Shown: one piece after another, positions 11,744 to 24,539 of the stretch
How positions within the stretch are numbered: position 1 is the stretch's first letter
Layout of the letters: each line of letters opens with the position of its first letter
NCBI GenBank assembly: GCA_037042915.1
Contig: CM073204.1
Coordinates: 744,001-808,000 of the forward strand
Length of the DNA: 64,000 bases
Origin: Auricularia sp. M13
Taxonomy: Eukaryota > Basidiomycota > Agaricomycetes > Auriculariales > Auriculariaceae
Direction of reading: 5' to 3'
Notes under the pieces: model-generated
What the model was told of the DNA's origin: nothing
The model's database searches: none
Seen by the model: the letters and a program-made list of their open reading frames with translations, nothing else
Program-made: the position numbers and the translations under genes

Positions 11744-14700
11744 ATGTCCGACGCCGAAAGCGAGCTCGAGAAGCTCGCTCGCCCACGCGCTCTTCGTGGA
11801 AAAGCGAAATTCGAGGCTTCATTCGCTCGGTTTCTAGAGTCCCACAACCAGACTCGAGATGCAGAATCTACCAGCATCCTAGACGTCATGGGAGACAGCC
11901 TAAAGGCCATCACCAGCGACATCGAAGCCTTTGACCCTGCGGACCTCTGTTTCCTACAGAGAACTGGTCCTGACGGCGCCCCAATCATCGATCGCGATGA
12001 TATCTCCTCGCGGGTATTCTTATCGAACGAAAGAGCGATTTCTTTGGCTTGCGAAACGCTACAAGGCGCGGATGAAGAGTTCCCCGACGACATAGGACGT
12101 GTAGAGGACCTCTATAGCCAGGCGAAGCAGCTGCAGCGTCGGGTTTCCGAGCTCAGGCGGCTTGCCTGGAACCAACATGTGGAACGGGACATGCTGGCTG
12201 GAGTTTATGCTGACCAGGTGTACGATAACTGTAAGCGCAGCATATTTAGTCATTCTCCTTTGTCTAAGCTCGCTCCACAGCGACTGCCTTTTCTCGTGGC
12301 TTCCGGAAATCGACCGGCATTCATGCCGTCTTCGCATTCATCATCGTTTGCTGCCACCTCATTCTCCATAGCACTGTTGGCCTTTCCAATCACATCCTCT
12401 GCGCTATGGACCTGGTCTGCACTCTGGGCGTGTTTGCTGCGTCTGCTGCTGGCGTTCCTCACGACCTGCGAACCGCATTGTCGTGGTTCTCGATCGACGC
12501 CGACATCCAGTCTATTGCGTGCTGCCCGAATCCCGAATGCTGCAAGTTACACCGCCCAGATAAGGAAGGTCGACTTCCAGAGCGATGCGACGCAGCATTT
12601 GGCAGCTGGCGCTGCAACTGGATAATATCCACGTCCTCCGTGGCGGCGGACGGAACGCTGCATGTGCGCCCCATTCGCGAGTTCCACTTCCAGTCAATCA
12701 AGACTTGGGTAGGCGGCCTATTAGCCCGCCCAGGCATGGAAGAGAAGATGGAGCAATATGTCAACGCGGCCGCCTCGACCGATACTGGGATTTTTGCAGA
12801 TATATGGCACACGGGTTTCCTGCGAAACTTCCGATGGGGCGATACAACGTGCAGTCCCGGCTTCGTCTCCACTCAGAACGGACACCTTCGCTTACTGTTC
12901 TCTCTTGCCATCGACTGGTTTACGGCGCACGGCGGCAAGCAAGCGGGAAAGAAGTGGTCGATCGGTGCCATATACCTTGTCTGCCACAACCTTCCCCTGG
13001 AGATTCGATTTCTGCCCGAAAATGTCTGCCTTGTTGGTATAATTCCCGGGAGGACCAAACCCCTGGGCCAGGCCGTCAACTGGTTCTTGCAGATGCTAGT
13101 CAGCGAGCTTGTTGACTTTTTCGAACGCGGCGTCTGGTATACTCGTACCTACAAGTTTCCCACGGGACGCCTCGTGTGGGCTGCGCTCGGTCCAGTTGTC
13201 TGCGACCTTGATGCCGCACGAGGCATTGCTGGCTTCGGCTCCAGTTCGCATACGCTGCTCTGCACCCTGTGCAAAGTCACGCGCGCGACCCTAGGCGACT
13301 TCGACACCCTCTTCCCTCCTAGATGTGGCTCTGCAGAGGACGGCTTTCCCGGATGGTCGCTCTTCATGCACCTCTGGAACGTAGCAACGTCACGCGAAGA
13401 ACGGGATCGGTTGTGGGAAAAGCATGCGATCAGATGGACGGAGTTGGCGAGATTGCGCTACTGGAATCCATTCCAGTATCTCGTCATCGATCCCATGCAC
13501 AACCTTTTCCTCGGTCTCTTCAAACGCCACTTTCGCACCATTTGGGGCATGGACATCGATATAGGTGGTTGGGGCGACGAGCTCGTACTCCCCCGCCGGT
13601 CAGCTCGCGCATGCAAAGCGACTCTTCGCCCATGATGATTGCTCGGTCGGTGACCTGCAGTCTCTTGCAGTTGGTGCCCTCCGATGGCTGGCGCATGCCT
13701 GCGAGGATAAGATCCCTGAAGAAATCATTCGAGGAAGGAAAAAAGCTCTGGCTCTGGCTCTATTTGATTGGGTAAGGCTGCGTCGGTGGAAATTCCTCGT
13801 GTTCGGCTAACTATATTCAGAAGGAAAATATCTTAGCGGCAAGGGAGCCTCAAGCCTCCTTACCGCAGATTCTTTGTGTTACCCAAGAGGACAAGCTGTC
13901 CGCAGTCGAGTGGCTCCTCACGCAGCCCGCCATGTGGGCGAAGATGGACAAGTCGGACCTCCTTGAACTCTGCGAAGAAGCCCAGCTCGACGTCAGGCCG
14001 GGGGCAACTAAGGCCGACTTACAAGATGCATTGAAGGTGTCACGTTCTGGCGAATGCCATGCTCCCAGGTTGACCCAATGTCCAGGTACTTCTCGAAGAG
14101 CGCGAACAGCGAGCCTCCATGGCCGCGGAGGAGGAAGTCGACTTAGAACCGACGGTCCGACCTCCATCTGGGAAGAGCACGCCGAAGGTCGTTCTCGGGC
14201 GCGGTATCCTATCGGCCATATCCAAGGATATACAACGGACCGTTCTTCCCGACTGGATTGACCCTGCGCCAAAGCACGTTGGCAATTCCAAGCATGGCAA
14301 GCTATCTGCTAATAATTGGCGCGTGTTCTGCTCGATACACTGCATCTTCACCCTCATCCGGCTTTGGGGTACGCGGGCACACGACAGCAGGCCGTACCGT
14401 GCACTTGAAAATTTCATATACCTTGTCAAGGCGGTCGAGTTCGCCACCATGCGCACTACCATGGCCAGTCGCTGGCTGGCCTACACAGAGCTGCTGAAGC
14501 ACTATCTCAAGGGTCTCGAGGAACTCTACCCAAATGTCAAGTATACCCCTAACCAGCACCTGGCAACGCATCTGGAGGAATTTTTGAGGAGGTTCGGACC
14601 TCCCCATACATGGTGGGCTTTCCCGTATGAACGGTACAACGGCATGCTGCAAAAAATTCACACAAACGATATCATCGGTGACGTCTCAAGCACGTACACA

Positions 14701-15457
14701 TGTCCGCAATGATCTAATTCCCTTTCTAGGCTCCATGGAAAAGACCATCTTGAGCAAGTACATACAGGCGGCTCGCTTACGATGGTTGATCGTCGATGGC
14801 ACAGTCCCCAAGGTCATCAGACCACTGCTCGACTGGGCCTTGGGTCTCATGCGCAACGAATATGCCGGCAACCTTCTGGTAGAGAACGATGCGGCAGGTC
14901 TGTCGGGCACTTGGTCGGTACAGCCCAGTGATGCGCGTCTCTCGAACGAGATGCATCAACTACTCGACAAGCCCAAGGGTAGCGCCAAGGCATATAAGGC
15001 CGCAAAAAGCATCCAGCATCGTGGCATGACATTCGCTGCATTTATCCACGCTCCGAAGTCTGCTTCGCCAGGCAACAGCATCGTCCATATCAAGTTGGAT
15101 GGCGAAACTGCACCCGCCCGCATCAAGGAAATAGCCTACAGGCCGCAGGTCGACAATAAAGCTATCACAGGCGACGACGTGTATGTCTTGGTCGAGCTGT
15201 ACAACACGCTATCCGAGGCAGACGATTTGCTCAATCCCTACAAGCACTGGCGGCGGCTGGGGCGGCACCAAGGTCTTGACTGCCACTTGCGGTACACCAC
15301 ATTGGGAAGCGCGCAGCTGGTTCCAATGTCTGACGTGCTCTGCCACGCCGCAATGTGCCAGTACGAGGCTGTGCCAGATAAAGCGCTTGACAAGGCGGCA
15401 TTCGTTTTCCTCGGGCTACATCGCGTACGCGTCCAATTCAAGCTGCTGCTAATCTGA
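11744..15457 (+). mobile_element. CACTA/EnSpm-type DNA transposon: Tnp2-family transposase gene, near-intact
   Basis: Start ATG 11,744 (MSDAESELEKLARPRALRG), stop at 15,455-15,457. Exons join cleanly over four short GT-AG introns: 12,231-12,280, 13,772-13,820, 14,037-14,085 and 14,678-14,729. The product would be about 1,170 residues, a usual length for the basidiomycete Tnp2 group. Family marks in order: an N-terminal coiled region; a Cys cluster CCPNPECCKLHRP (12,519-12,557); LVGIIPGRTKPLG (13,032); CTLCKVTRA (13,264); the hallmark DPMHNLFLGLFKRHFR (13,490); HGKLSANNWRVF (14,293); and PNQHLATHLEEF (14,550) with WWAFPYERYNG. The summed exon length is 3,514 nt, one base off a multiple of three; the frame breaks once near 13,565, where no intron of suitable phase exists. 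It is therefore either a young pseudogene or a one-base sequence error. Terminal inverted repeats starting CACTA were not found. Confidence 0.85.
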
Positions 15458-15869
15458 CGAACGCACAGGTGTGAATATGACTACACTGCAATATAGGATT
15501 GTCCGTTGCTGGGAATCAGAAGGAGATAAAGTATATCGGGCTTCCTCGTTCCCAGATATCTCGCCCAGGACATTACGTCCAGTCACGCTATAGTCACCGC
15601 CACTTGGATTATGGTTGTAGGTCTGTGAATGTGACATTAGCGTCTACTCGGCGAATTTAATACCGGTACATGGCGAAAGAAATGACCCAGAGCTGGCATT
15701 GGCGTTCAGACAGTCGGCAGAGGGCCCGCTACTCTCCTCACCGCTGTAGAAGCGAGAGAGCATGTACTGAATGAGGTTCTGGTCGATGTTTCCGAAGGCA
15801 AGTAGGTAGATTGCTAGGTAGGTAGATTCGCGGAATATGGTCCTATACAACACTCAGCAAGTCTAACGC
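15458..15869. other. Stretch downstream of the Tnp2 gene
   Basis: No coding feature seen. It presumably holds the 3-prime untranslated and terminal part of the CACTA element, but no terminal repeat could be matched to the upstream side. Confidence 0.3.
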
Positions 15870-16510
15870 CGAGTGTTAAACGGGCCCCGCTCCCAACCCA
15901 AGTCCGCTGAAGAGATCGGCGATGGGCTCCTGATTGACAACATAGTGCTTGACCGCTGGGCCCTGCAGGATGCGGAGAAGTTGAGTGCCTGACCGAGGGC
16001 TAATCGTAGCGACGGGGAAGACGGTAACACGAGAAAGGGCACGTACAGCAATCCTATCGATGCGCATAGCAAAGCGCGAGTCCGGGATCTGCAGTACCGC
16101 GAGAAAGAGGACAGGAAAGGGAATGGACCGGAGCGGGAGACGAAGGTGGGAGCGGCAGCGCTCTGCAGCAGAAGGCAGACAACTGCGCGACCGCAGCTCG
16201 ACGAAGACCAAGGCAGAGGGGGTTGCGGTGACACTGGGCGAGTTGCCGTAGGATGAGGCATGCGGCCGGCGCAATGTCCGCGCGGGTCCCAGGCGGGGTC
16301 GCCAAGCTGAGGCAACTCGAGCAGACGGATGTGGGGGACGGACAAGAACCTCAGCAAGTTCGAGGGACGGCGAATGTGTGGCCAGTCATTTTTGCAGATT
16401 TCACCAGCCTGGCGTGGTTGTGCGCGCTGGCTTGCGCGCTGTCCTGGCGGCATGATCCCGCGGATTGAAACGCCCGAGTGTCGTGGAACGTAGTAAGGCG
16501 GTAAGGGTGT
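15870..16510 (-). repeat. rep-A interspersed repeat, diverged copy
   Basis: Read on the minus strand, this stretch aligns with 11,030-11,420: it shares aaaaatgactggccaca, a region around cctcagcttggcgacc, a ctgcagagcgc block and a cgctttgctat block in the same order. Identity is roughly two thirds, so it is an older insertion than the copies in the duplicated blocks. Confidence 0.65.
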
Positions 16511-16899
16511 CCGAGATGCGCTGTAGGAATGCCTCGCGCGACGTCGGACGAGGATATGCAAGGCGCTATAGACGCGCACGCCGCTTAGCTTGACGAGGTC
16601 ATCCGGCCTACCAGCCTAGTTGACTGCCGACATACAGGATACTTTGCCTCTGATTAGCTTAAATAGTGGAAGAAGAACAAGACGGACCATAAACAAATGT
16701 CGAGAGCTCGCCGGTGCAGCTGGAGCACACCCCCGCGCACTCTGGTAATCGCCAATCGCTGGATTTATGCGAGGGTCTCCGCCACAGAGGAAGTTGTAGC
16801 GCTGACAACGGTTGGCGGGACTTGGCGCGCTGGGTCGGGCATCATGCTGGACGCCGGCCACTTGGACGGGTGATGTGTTCGTTGCAAGAAATCAGCTGC

Positions 16900-19800
16900 G
16901 ATGACGAGTAGATCCAGCTGGCGTTGTGGGCAGCGTGTGGGGTGAACATGAGCGACGATATCGCGGAATGTAGGGCCGGGTAAGGCGCGAGTGTCGTGAG
17001 CGACGCCAAACGGCTGGCAGGGTGCATGGCGAGCTCGGCATGAATAGATGTCGGCCGGTAGAATGAGCGACGAGCTGTGGGCAAGACGTTGTTCGCGGCG
17101 CAGCGGCGTCCACGAGATGCAAGCGCTCGAATCATCCGCGGCGTAAGTGCACTATGGCCTGCGTGCCCATTGGGGTCTAGGGTGAGCTTGCGGCCTGGGC
17201 CTGCGTATCGTGGGAATCAACAAGGGCGGCTTCGTCGGAGCGACGGTCGACAATGTTGTGCTTGTGCTACACGCTGGTGCGTGGTCGCGACAGTGATGAT
17301 GTAGCTCGACTGCTAATCATGTCAACAGGGGAGGCAGCCCCTTTCTGTCGCGCCATTGAATAGTACGTGGTTTCCGCAGAAACGGAACCGTCAAGCGCAA
17401 GATTTCGTTGGCGCCATCGGAACACGCTCGAATATGATGTCGTTAATGTCGAGGCATTTTTCCATAGGTCTGCGTCCGCTCGCGACGCAAGACCAGCCGG
17501 TGAAGGTGGGAATCGCGCAGGATGGGCAGACATTTGTGCCGGGTGCCTCGATCGCGCGCCAGCTGTCCCAAGGCCGACAGGGGGGATTTTACTCGCCGTC
17601 GGTCGCAATGGACTCGTCGCGCGCATCAGGTATGCCGCATGCGTGCCGCAGTACGCCGAGCCGCTACGCGCGGGGGGCGCGAAGCGAGGTGCGGGTTTCG
17701 TAGCTGCGCCCGGGAAGGACGGCGAGGATGATTACGCAACACCAACATGATGCCGCACTTCATCGAAGGGTCGCCTATGCTGCAGGTATCGCCGCCGCCA
17801 TTGCGGTGAAGGGTTGCGATGGCTGGACTGCGACCCTTAGGTTTGCAAACGCCGGCCGTAGAATGGAGCGTTCACTCACCAGCATCGCAGAGAACAATAC
17901 TGGCCCCACCGTGGCCGACAAGCTTGCATGCAGCGCTTAGGATCCGTGAGTAGTGCTAGATAAGCGTCATTTACTGTATGATAGGTCAGGGGCGATCGGA
18001 GACGGTGAGCGTAGCCTTACTGAGGGACAACGGGTTGGCGATGATTTCGATATGGCCCAAGAAAATGGAAGGCTGACATTAAGTTAGGAAATGCCGGACC
18101 CATCGCGAAGCTTAGCTCACGGGTGTATGCGATGGTCTCGAGAGGCCCATATGTGGGTGACGCTGTTGACGCCGACGTTCGAGGAGAGGTAGGTTGGAAT
18201 GTATCGCCCAGCAGCAACCGGCAAGTCAGAAATCGCGGAGGAGTATCGCGCCACCGAAATAAGTGCTCGAGGGCCCTGGCGATGCTGGCCACGCGGTCAT
18301 GCGCGTCGCTGTCGCAGCCGACGCTGACGGAGAAGTGCTTCATGTCGTTTGCGTCGCGCGTGCACGGATGCAGCGCTCTGCGACCGCAGATGACAGCTGA
18401 AGATGAAATATCAGCAGTCAATACGGTGCGCATGGCGAGCCCGAGCTTACAACCGTTGGCGACGCCGCGCATGACCAGGTGGCTTGTGCAGGTGCACCCT
18501 CGCCTTCCTTTACGCGCCGTATAGCTTGACTAGACCGCAGCGACAAAGGCGCACTATCGCGGGTCTTGCCCGCCTGGTGCTGCGAGGTGGTTGAGCAGGT
18601 TTTCGTCGCTGTTCTGAGTTGGATGCGTACCGCAGGAAATTCCTCTTCTGTGCCCTGGTAGCCAGGGCTGGTCATGGGTAGCTGACATGACGATCAGCTG
18701 CTGGATGGGCTCGGAATCTTGTGCTTACCAGGCGGCTGGCTAGCGAGGTTGTCCCAGCCGAGACCCTGCGCGATTCGTATTGAGCGACCTTGTAACTAGC
18801 GTCGTCAGTGCGCGGCCCACGTACCATGATGGTACCAGCAGCCAATGGAAATCGCGCGGAGACAGGATGACCTGCGTCGAACGAGTAATAAATGGCGGAC
18901 AGCCTTTTCGCTCTTGACGGCGCCGAGAAGACGAGGGACGTTAACGAAAATGATGTAGTGAGCAAGCCCGTATTTTTCATCCAGATCTTGCGGCCGTTGC
19001 TGGGAACGGCGGCGGAAAGAAATATGGAGTCCGAATTGAGGCCTAGGGTCTGGAAGATATCGACTGCGCCCTCTACATCCGGCTTCGAGCGCTGGTCTAA
19101 CGGCAAGACCTCGAGCGGTGCGCGGTGGCTTACATGCATCTGATAGTTGCACTGGTGGAACTCAACGCTCAGGCGGTTGAGCGCAATGTGACGAGCGCGC
19201 AAAGGCGCTGCCAAAGAGACGATGCCCTTCAGAATCGCGACACCGATCGAGCATCCACCAACCCGACGTACTAGAACTCAAACGCCACCTGACACCGCCG
19301 GCCATCTTGCCGCCAACGAGACTCGAGACGAGGACCGCGGAGTACTTGCCCACGGTACGGGTGTGGCCGCGTTAAGAGCCGATGCAAGCTGTTCGCCGTT
19401 GTCGGGAATAATAGCGAGTTCGACTTCAAGGTCGCCCACGAGTCCTTTGGCAGACTCGATGTGTTGCCGACGAGGTCCTGGGCTTTCGACGTAGGGATGC
19501 CCTCGACTGTGTTCTTGAGCTTCTACCCGATAGTGGAGCGACGAACATCTAGAGCCTGGATTGGCACATCGAGAACGGAAATTCAGCGGCGGCAGCAGGT
19601 CCAGCGGCGACGGGAGGTGCAACGGCGGCGACGGTGGCAGCAGCAGCACGTGGGTCGTCGGTGACAGGTTCGTCCGAGGTGATGGCATGGAGTAATTTCT
19701 TTTGTATGGTTCTCCTGAAAGACTATAGCGCGAGAAGAGCCCGATGGAGTGGTCCCGCGTCTCGTAATTCGCCTTGAACCGGCGGGTGGCTATGTCCGTG

Positions 19801-22800
19801 AATTTGTGACTGGATCCCATGTAGATGTGCCGCATAAGCTTGCTCTGTGGAACAAGCGGTTCAGGCGGCGCGAATCGATACTGCGGATTTGTGAGCAAGA
19901 ACGACCATGAGCTGGTCGAACACGAACCGCGAGGACTTCCACTAGGCCAGCTTTTGGCGTTTTTCAGAGCCGCCGCAGATCTCGGTTTCCCACCCCCGCA
20001 CAAGATCAGAGCCGCACTGTGCGACACGCGCAACCATGTTGTCCTTACTGGCCGCGAGCCGTGATGCTGCACGGCGGGGTGCTAACTTTGCAATGTCAAG
20101 ACCTGCTTTGCAACTCTTGCGCATTAAAACGCTGACCGAGCTCACCGTGGATCTTTGCTTTGCCCGCGCTCCCTGCTTCCGCATGCTGTTCAGCTCGGCG
20201 CGGGTAACGAGTTCGGGAACGTATTTCATGTTGAACAGAGCTGCGCGGTCACGGTGTTGACTTTTTTCGACAGATCTAACGTGCCACTACGTGAGCAAGC
20301 ACGCCCATGATTGAACGAGACTGACATGTACAGAAAGGCACGACTCCAGCCCAAAGGCATCTTGAATAAGACGGTACGTCGAAGGGGTGGCATAATAAGG
20401 CTTTAGCAGGATTGTAGCCCTGGTCCTTCCGCTGCTACACGGAGTTATGAGGTAGTTCTTGGCGGTGGTGATTTGCTCAAATGTGAACTGCTCTGTTAGC
20501 TGAGCCGACCATCATCAGAGTGCTAGATGTTGCGCTGTCAAAATACATACCTTGGCAATGTCGATCTTCTCGACCTTGACATATTTCATACATTGGTAAG
20601 AGCCAGGCAGGGCCACAAGATCTCCGGCCCAAACGTAGTGTTGACCTTGTAACGTGTGAGTATGGGCCATCGTACATGCCGAACACCTCCACACACCTCG
20701 ACCTCAAGGTTGACAGAATCAAGCAGGCGGTCGCCGGTCTGACAGGCGACCTTGACAGCCTCACGGAGCGCGGCATTGTTGAGCGTCTTGGAGATGCGCA
20801 TCGCGTTTTGGGGGCAATTGTGTTCGTCGTGCTTGCCTGTACGTTGCACCGTGACGATCTTGTAGAAGCCGACGTCGATGAGCGCTGAATCGGGAGGACG
20901 TCGACGATCGAGGCGAGGGTAGAGTGGTGCATCGGGGCCTGACCAGTGAAAGCATAGCTCTTTCAGGCAAAGCCCTTGGCAGGCATATGCTCGAAGGTCA
21001 CCATCTCGGTGACGAGGGAGGTGATCTGAGCGAATTGCGTCGCAACCAGCGAACTGGACCGGTGGTTTGAGGGCGAGCGGACGACTATGTCTGCGAACAA
21101 GGGGTGGGTCTCGACGTTAACATCTTTGTTCATCGTATTTGTTCATCGTATCGAAGGTCATGCTCGTGTACCGCTGGCGGATTTCGCGAGAATGGATGAT
21201 ATTCAACGGCGGGTGAATGCCGACGATTTGAAAAGGCGTATATGGCGGCGAAAAGCGGCGGGGGCGGGTTGAACTGGTTTGTGCCCTTTAGGTACGGCTG
21301 GCCGGCCAAGTTCAGGACGAGGCGCGCAGGTCATCCGATGGTCTGCACCGCGCGTGAGCCTGGCAATGCGCGTGAGATATCGTAGTTCGGCGCTTACGAC
21401 GACGAGGCTCGGAGCGCATCCCGATGTTGCCGTCACGCATGCTAGCGTGACGAAGCGCCACAGTCAGCTCGTCGCCTGGCAAGACCATGCCCGCAAAAGC
21501 GACGTCGCACCTTAATGCTAATGAGGGAAGTAATGCGATCATAGCATAATGAACTTACGGAGTGACGCGCTCGGGAACGCATACAGCGTGAGCGTACTGT
21601 ACGTACTTGCACGGCGCAGCGTTGGAAGGTAGGCCGTGCGCAATTCTCCCTGGGAGCTGCGCCAAGTGCGAAGAGGGCAGGTTGAGGTGGATGGGGTCGG
21701 GGTCGCCCGAAAGCACGCCGCAGACATCGCCGGTCACTAGACGGCGGCGCAGCCTCGATCGGACGGAGCCATTCCTCGGGCAGACGAGGCGAAGCAAGTC
21801 GCCGTCGATGGCGGACAGGAGGATGGCTTTCCTGATGGTCTGAAACAGAGTCAATCTCGCATTGTACACGTTGGCTAAGAATTGGGAATAGGAAAAACGT
21901 ACCTGCCAGCCGCTGACACTGGAAAAATCCATTGGAGCTTAGCCGCAGCCGCTCCTGGCCGTCTTGACCGTCTCGCACGCGTCGACGACGCCGGAACAAG
22001 ATTGTTCGATGGCGGCGGCGTCGATGGCGACGTCCGGCCCCGGTCCGGCCCCTTGACGACGTCGCGAGCGTTGAGCGCAAGCTCGGACACCTCAGCGTTG
22101 TCACCGGAGCAAACCTTCCGGGAGGAGCTCTTTTTGCGGGTCTTTGCGGCCTTGCGGACGGGGACGAAGCCCTGGTGACAGTAGTGGAAGACGAAGGGCA
22201 AAGCCGGTGGGCTCCTCGAACAACGCAAGGTTAATCCGACGCGGACGCTCCGTTGAGGCCTTGTGCGAGGGCGACGTGGCGCCGTACGAGACGAGTGCAT
22301 CAGAGCGCTCGACCTTGACCGCATTGCCGTTTTGGAGACTGACAACGACCTGCTGGCCGACGCGAGGCGCGAAGTCGCGCTTCAATGGGTTCGCGAGGTA
22401 AGACGATCCTTACGCAATGTTGGGCGTCGTAGGAATGCGCCAAGCCAGCCAGTCAAAGCGCTGGCTAGGGCGCTCAGCCTCGCCGCGGTGTCCGCCACCT
22501 CGCTCGTAACGGCGAACGTGATGCTGTCGGCACACGCGCCGCGCTCGACACCGACCAAAGTCAAAACTTCGGGGCCGGCATTGACGCTCGGGTAGTCCGC
22601 AGAGAGTGTAGCGTTCCCGTCATCGCCGACTGAAGCGGTCAAGGATGCTCTTGACGAGGTTGTTCTCGATGTGTGGGAGAGCCGAGAGACCACTGACGGG
22701 CTCGTCAATGACCGTCGAGTGCTTGACGGCAACAAGCCCTTGCAAGATGCACACGCGCTGAGAGGCCTGGTCGGACACGGCTTTGATGACCTCCGAATGC

Positions 22801-23500
22801 CAGAGAGAATCCTGGACGAGTCCTATGAGAACGAGGCCCGCTCACGGAAATCACAAACGAGTGCGTTACCTTCTTGAACCAAACCGTCAAGGACGGGGAA
22901 TAAACCGCACCTGCTTCCGGCGGCGCTGCGCGATTTCGAGGAAGCAAGCCGTGTCCTCGCAGGCGAGGAGCAGCTCGGTAGTCCAGGGTAAGCCTGGAAG
23001 AACTGCTCGAGAAAGGTGTGGGTCGTCCAGGACGAATGCAATTGTCGTCTGTTGCCTTCCAGACCTTGACGCCGCATGTGGTGATCTTGCGACTCGGCTC
23101 GCCGAGCTCAGAGCGAAATCATGGGGATGCCGACCGTTTCCTTGAAATGCGTTCCTTCCCATTGAGCATCGGCAACACCGGGCGCGGCAGCGATGAGCTC
23201 CTTGACGACGCGGCTCGTGCGTTCCTCCTTGGCAGCCATGACGCAGCCTGGCGGTATCCCAGGATGCAGCACCATTCGCGGGGTGTTGCTTGGTCGTGCT
23301 CCGTGACGCGCTCGTCGTACGGCAGGCAATGGACAGCACATTCCGTTACGTTGCGCGTCAGCGTACCAACCTTGTGGCGGGATATGTGTGCCATCAGGCC
23401 GAGGACGTCCGGGATGGACCAAAGCTGGGCTCAGGACGTGTCGATGCCGATATTGAAGAACGCCGGGACCGTCTTGATAGTGTCAGGCTGGAAATGCTTA
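16900..23500 (-). pseudogene. Decayed fungal type I fatty acid synthase (fused beta-alpha order)
   Basis: Reading the minus strand from 23.5 kb downward, fragments in changing frames follow the fungal FAS domain order. Enoyl reductase end: VVKELIAAAPGVADAQWEGT (about 23,130-23,190) and EQFFQAYPGLP. Dehydratase region: GDNAEVSELALNARD (22,090), AILLSAIDGDLLRLV (21,800), the hot-dog signature SGDPDPIHLNL (21,690) and GMVLPGDELTVALRH with MRDGNI (21,430-21,490). Malonyl/palmitoyl transferase: ATQFAQITSLVTEM (21,020) and FTGQAPMHHSTLASI (20,920), where the usual GHSLGE nucleophile motif is lost; VEKIDIAK (20,560); FTDIATRRFKANYETRDHS (19,780). Acyl carrier region: VSSLVGGKMAGG (19,310). Ketoreductase: DQRSKPDVEGAVDIFQTLG (19,080) and FVNVPRLLGAVKSEKAVRH (18,930). 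Ketosynthase: DINDIIFERV (17,440) and the tail to ~17,000. Many frame changes and stops occur. About 500 residues between carrier and ketoreductase are missing. This is a fossil of a central lipid-synthesis gene; the working copy must lie elsewhere. Confidence 0.85.
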
Positions 23501-24539
23501 CACATGCGTGAGCATCGAACCAGTGACATGTAGAGAAGATACAACACACTAGAGAGATATGGGAACTGCAAGAGGAAAACCGGTGATCGCGGTCGAGCCT
23601 GAGCCGAGGGTGGGACGGCATTACTGTACTATATGCCAGGCGTCAGCTTTGTGGCTCTAAAGATCCAGTCCGGACGACATACAGCTGCTGGGCGCTCGAA
23701 CGCGCGCTCTAGGCGGGCGTGGATCGTGGACGCGAGCTCTTCATCGCCTGACGCTGGGCGCGGGAGATGGTTGCGCAGAATGAAGCGGCGCGGTGACTCT
23801 TCGGAGGGGGGAAGGGGCATGCGGAGACGGCAGGCAAGCATGTGGCAGAGCAGGACCTCGGGAAGCCCATGCTTCCTAGATGTAGAGTCGGTTTGGCCAC
23901 GGCAAGCGAAAGTGTAATAGCCAGAAGCTCGCAGACACGACATGACGTGCCAGCGACGAGGCGTAGCCCAGGCCACGACCTCGCCGAGTGTAGTTCGCGC
24001 GTGCGCGGCGCTTGCGCGGGCTGGCGGCGAAAGCAGCATGAGCGCCTGTTCCAAGCAGCGGGCGCGCAGCCGGGATTCTCCGGCGCGCTCGCTCCTTCAA
24101 CAGGCTCGAGGCTCCATTCCGGAAATGTAGACCGCTCCTGCTCCTTCCTCGCACCCACACTTTTGGCCTCTTTATCTTTTCCGTTAGGCGAACTTTTTCT
24201 CTCACTGGTAGGCCCCTCCCACGAATTATTGTCCATTGTCGCCGATATGAAGCACAACCGAACCTAACTCCTCGTTCAGACGCACTGACTTTATGCTCAC
24301 TTTCGGAACAATCTTAATGTTGGCAATTTTTGCGTGGATAACGTGCTTCTTCACAGGGTCTGTGCACTTCTTGCCGTTACATCATATCTACCATCTAATT
24401 CGTCCAGCAGGAGTTTATCAATTAAACCTCGTCCCTGATAAACTATTTTTATCCTACTCCATGTCACGTTGCAAGCGGAATACTATTTTTATCCTACTAG
24501 TTCACACCTTGTATTCAAGAGCAATCTGCAGCGCTATAA
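23501..24539. other. Unassigned stretch upstream of the decayed FAS
   Basis: Contains the 110-bp rep-A fragment at 24,012-24,125 and a minus-strand frame at 23,629-24,054 with no recognised motif. From about 24,290 to 24,520 the sequence is AT-richer, with repeated tatttttatcctact. The N-terminal FAS domain (acetyltransferase) expected next was not seen, so the fossil is truncated here. Confidence 0.4.
24012..24125 (-). repeat. rep-A fragment
   Basis: About 110 bp with gagcgcctgttccaagc followed by a region like the 2,690-2,760 part of rep-A, in the same orientation as the copy at 2,399-2,840. It lies just upstream of the decayed fatty acid synthase. Confidence 0.65.

Noticed and set aside
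16900-18500. Possible Argonaute (PIWI) pseudogene on the minus strand
   Set aside because: A few fragments looked PIWI-like, but the neighbouring pieces fit the fatty acid synthase ketosynthase and ketoreductase in correct order, which explains the same strand better.
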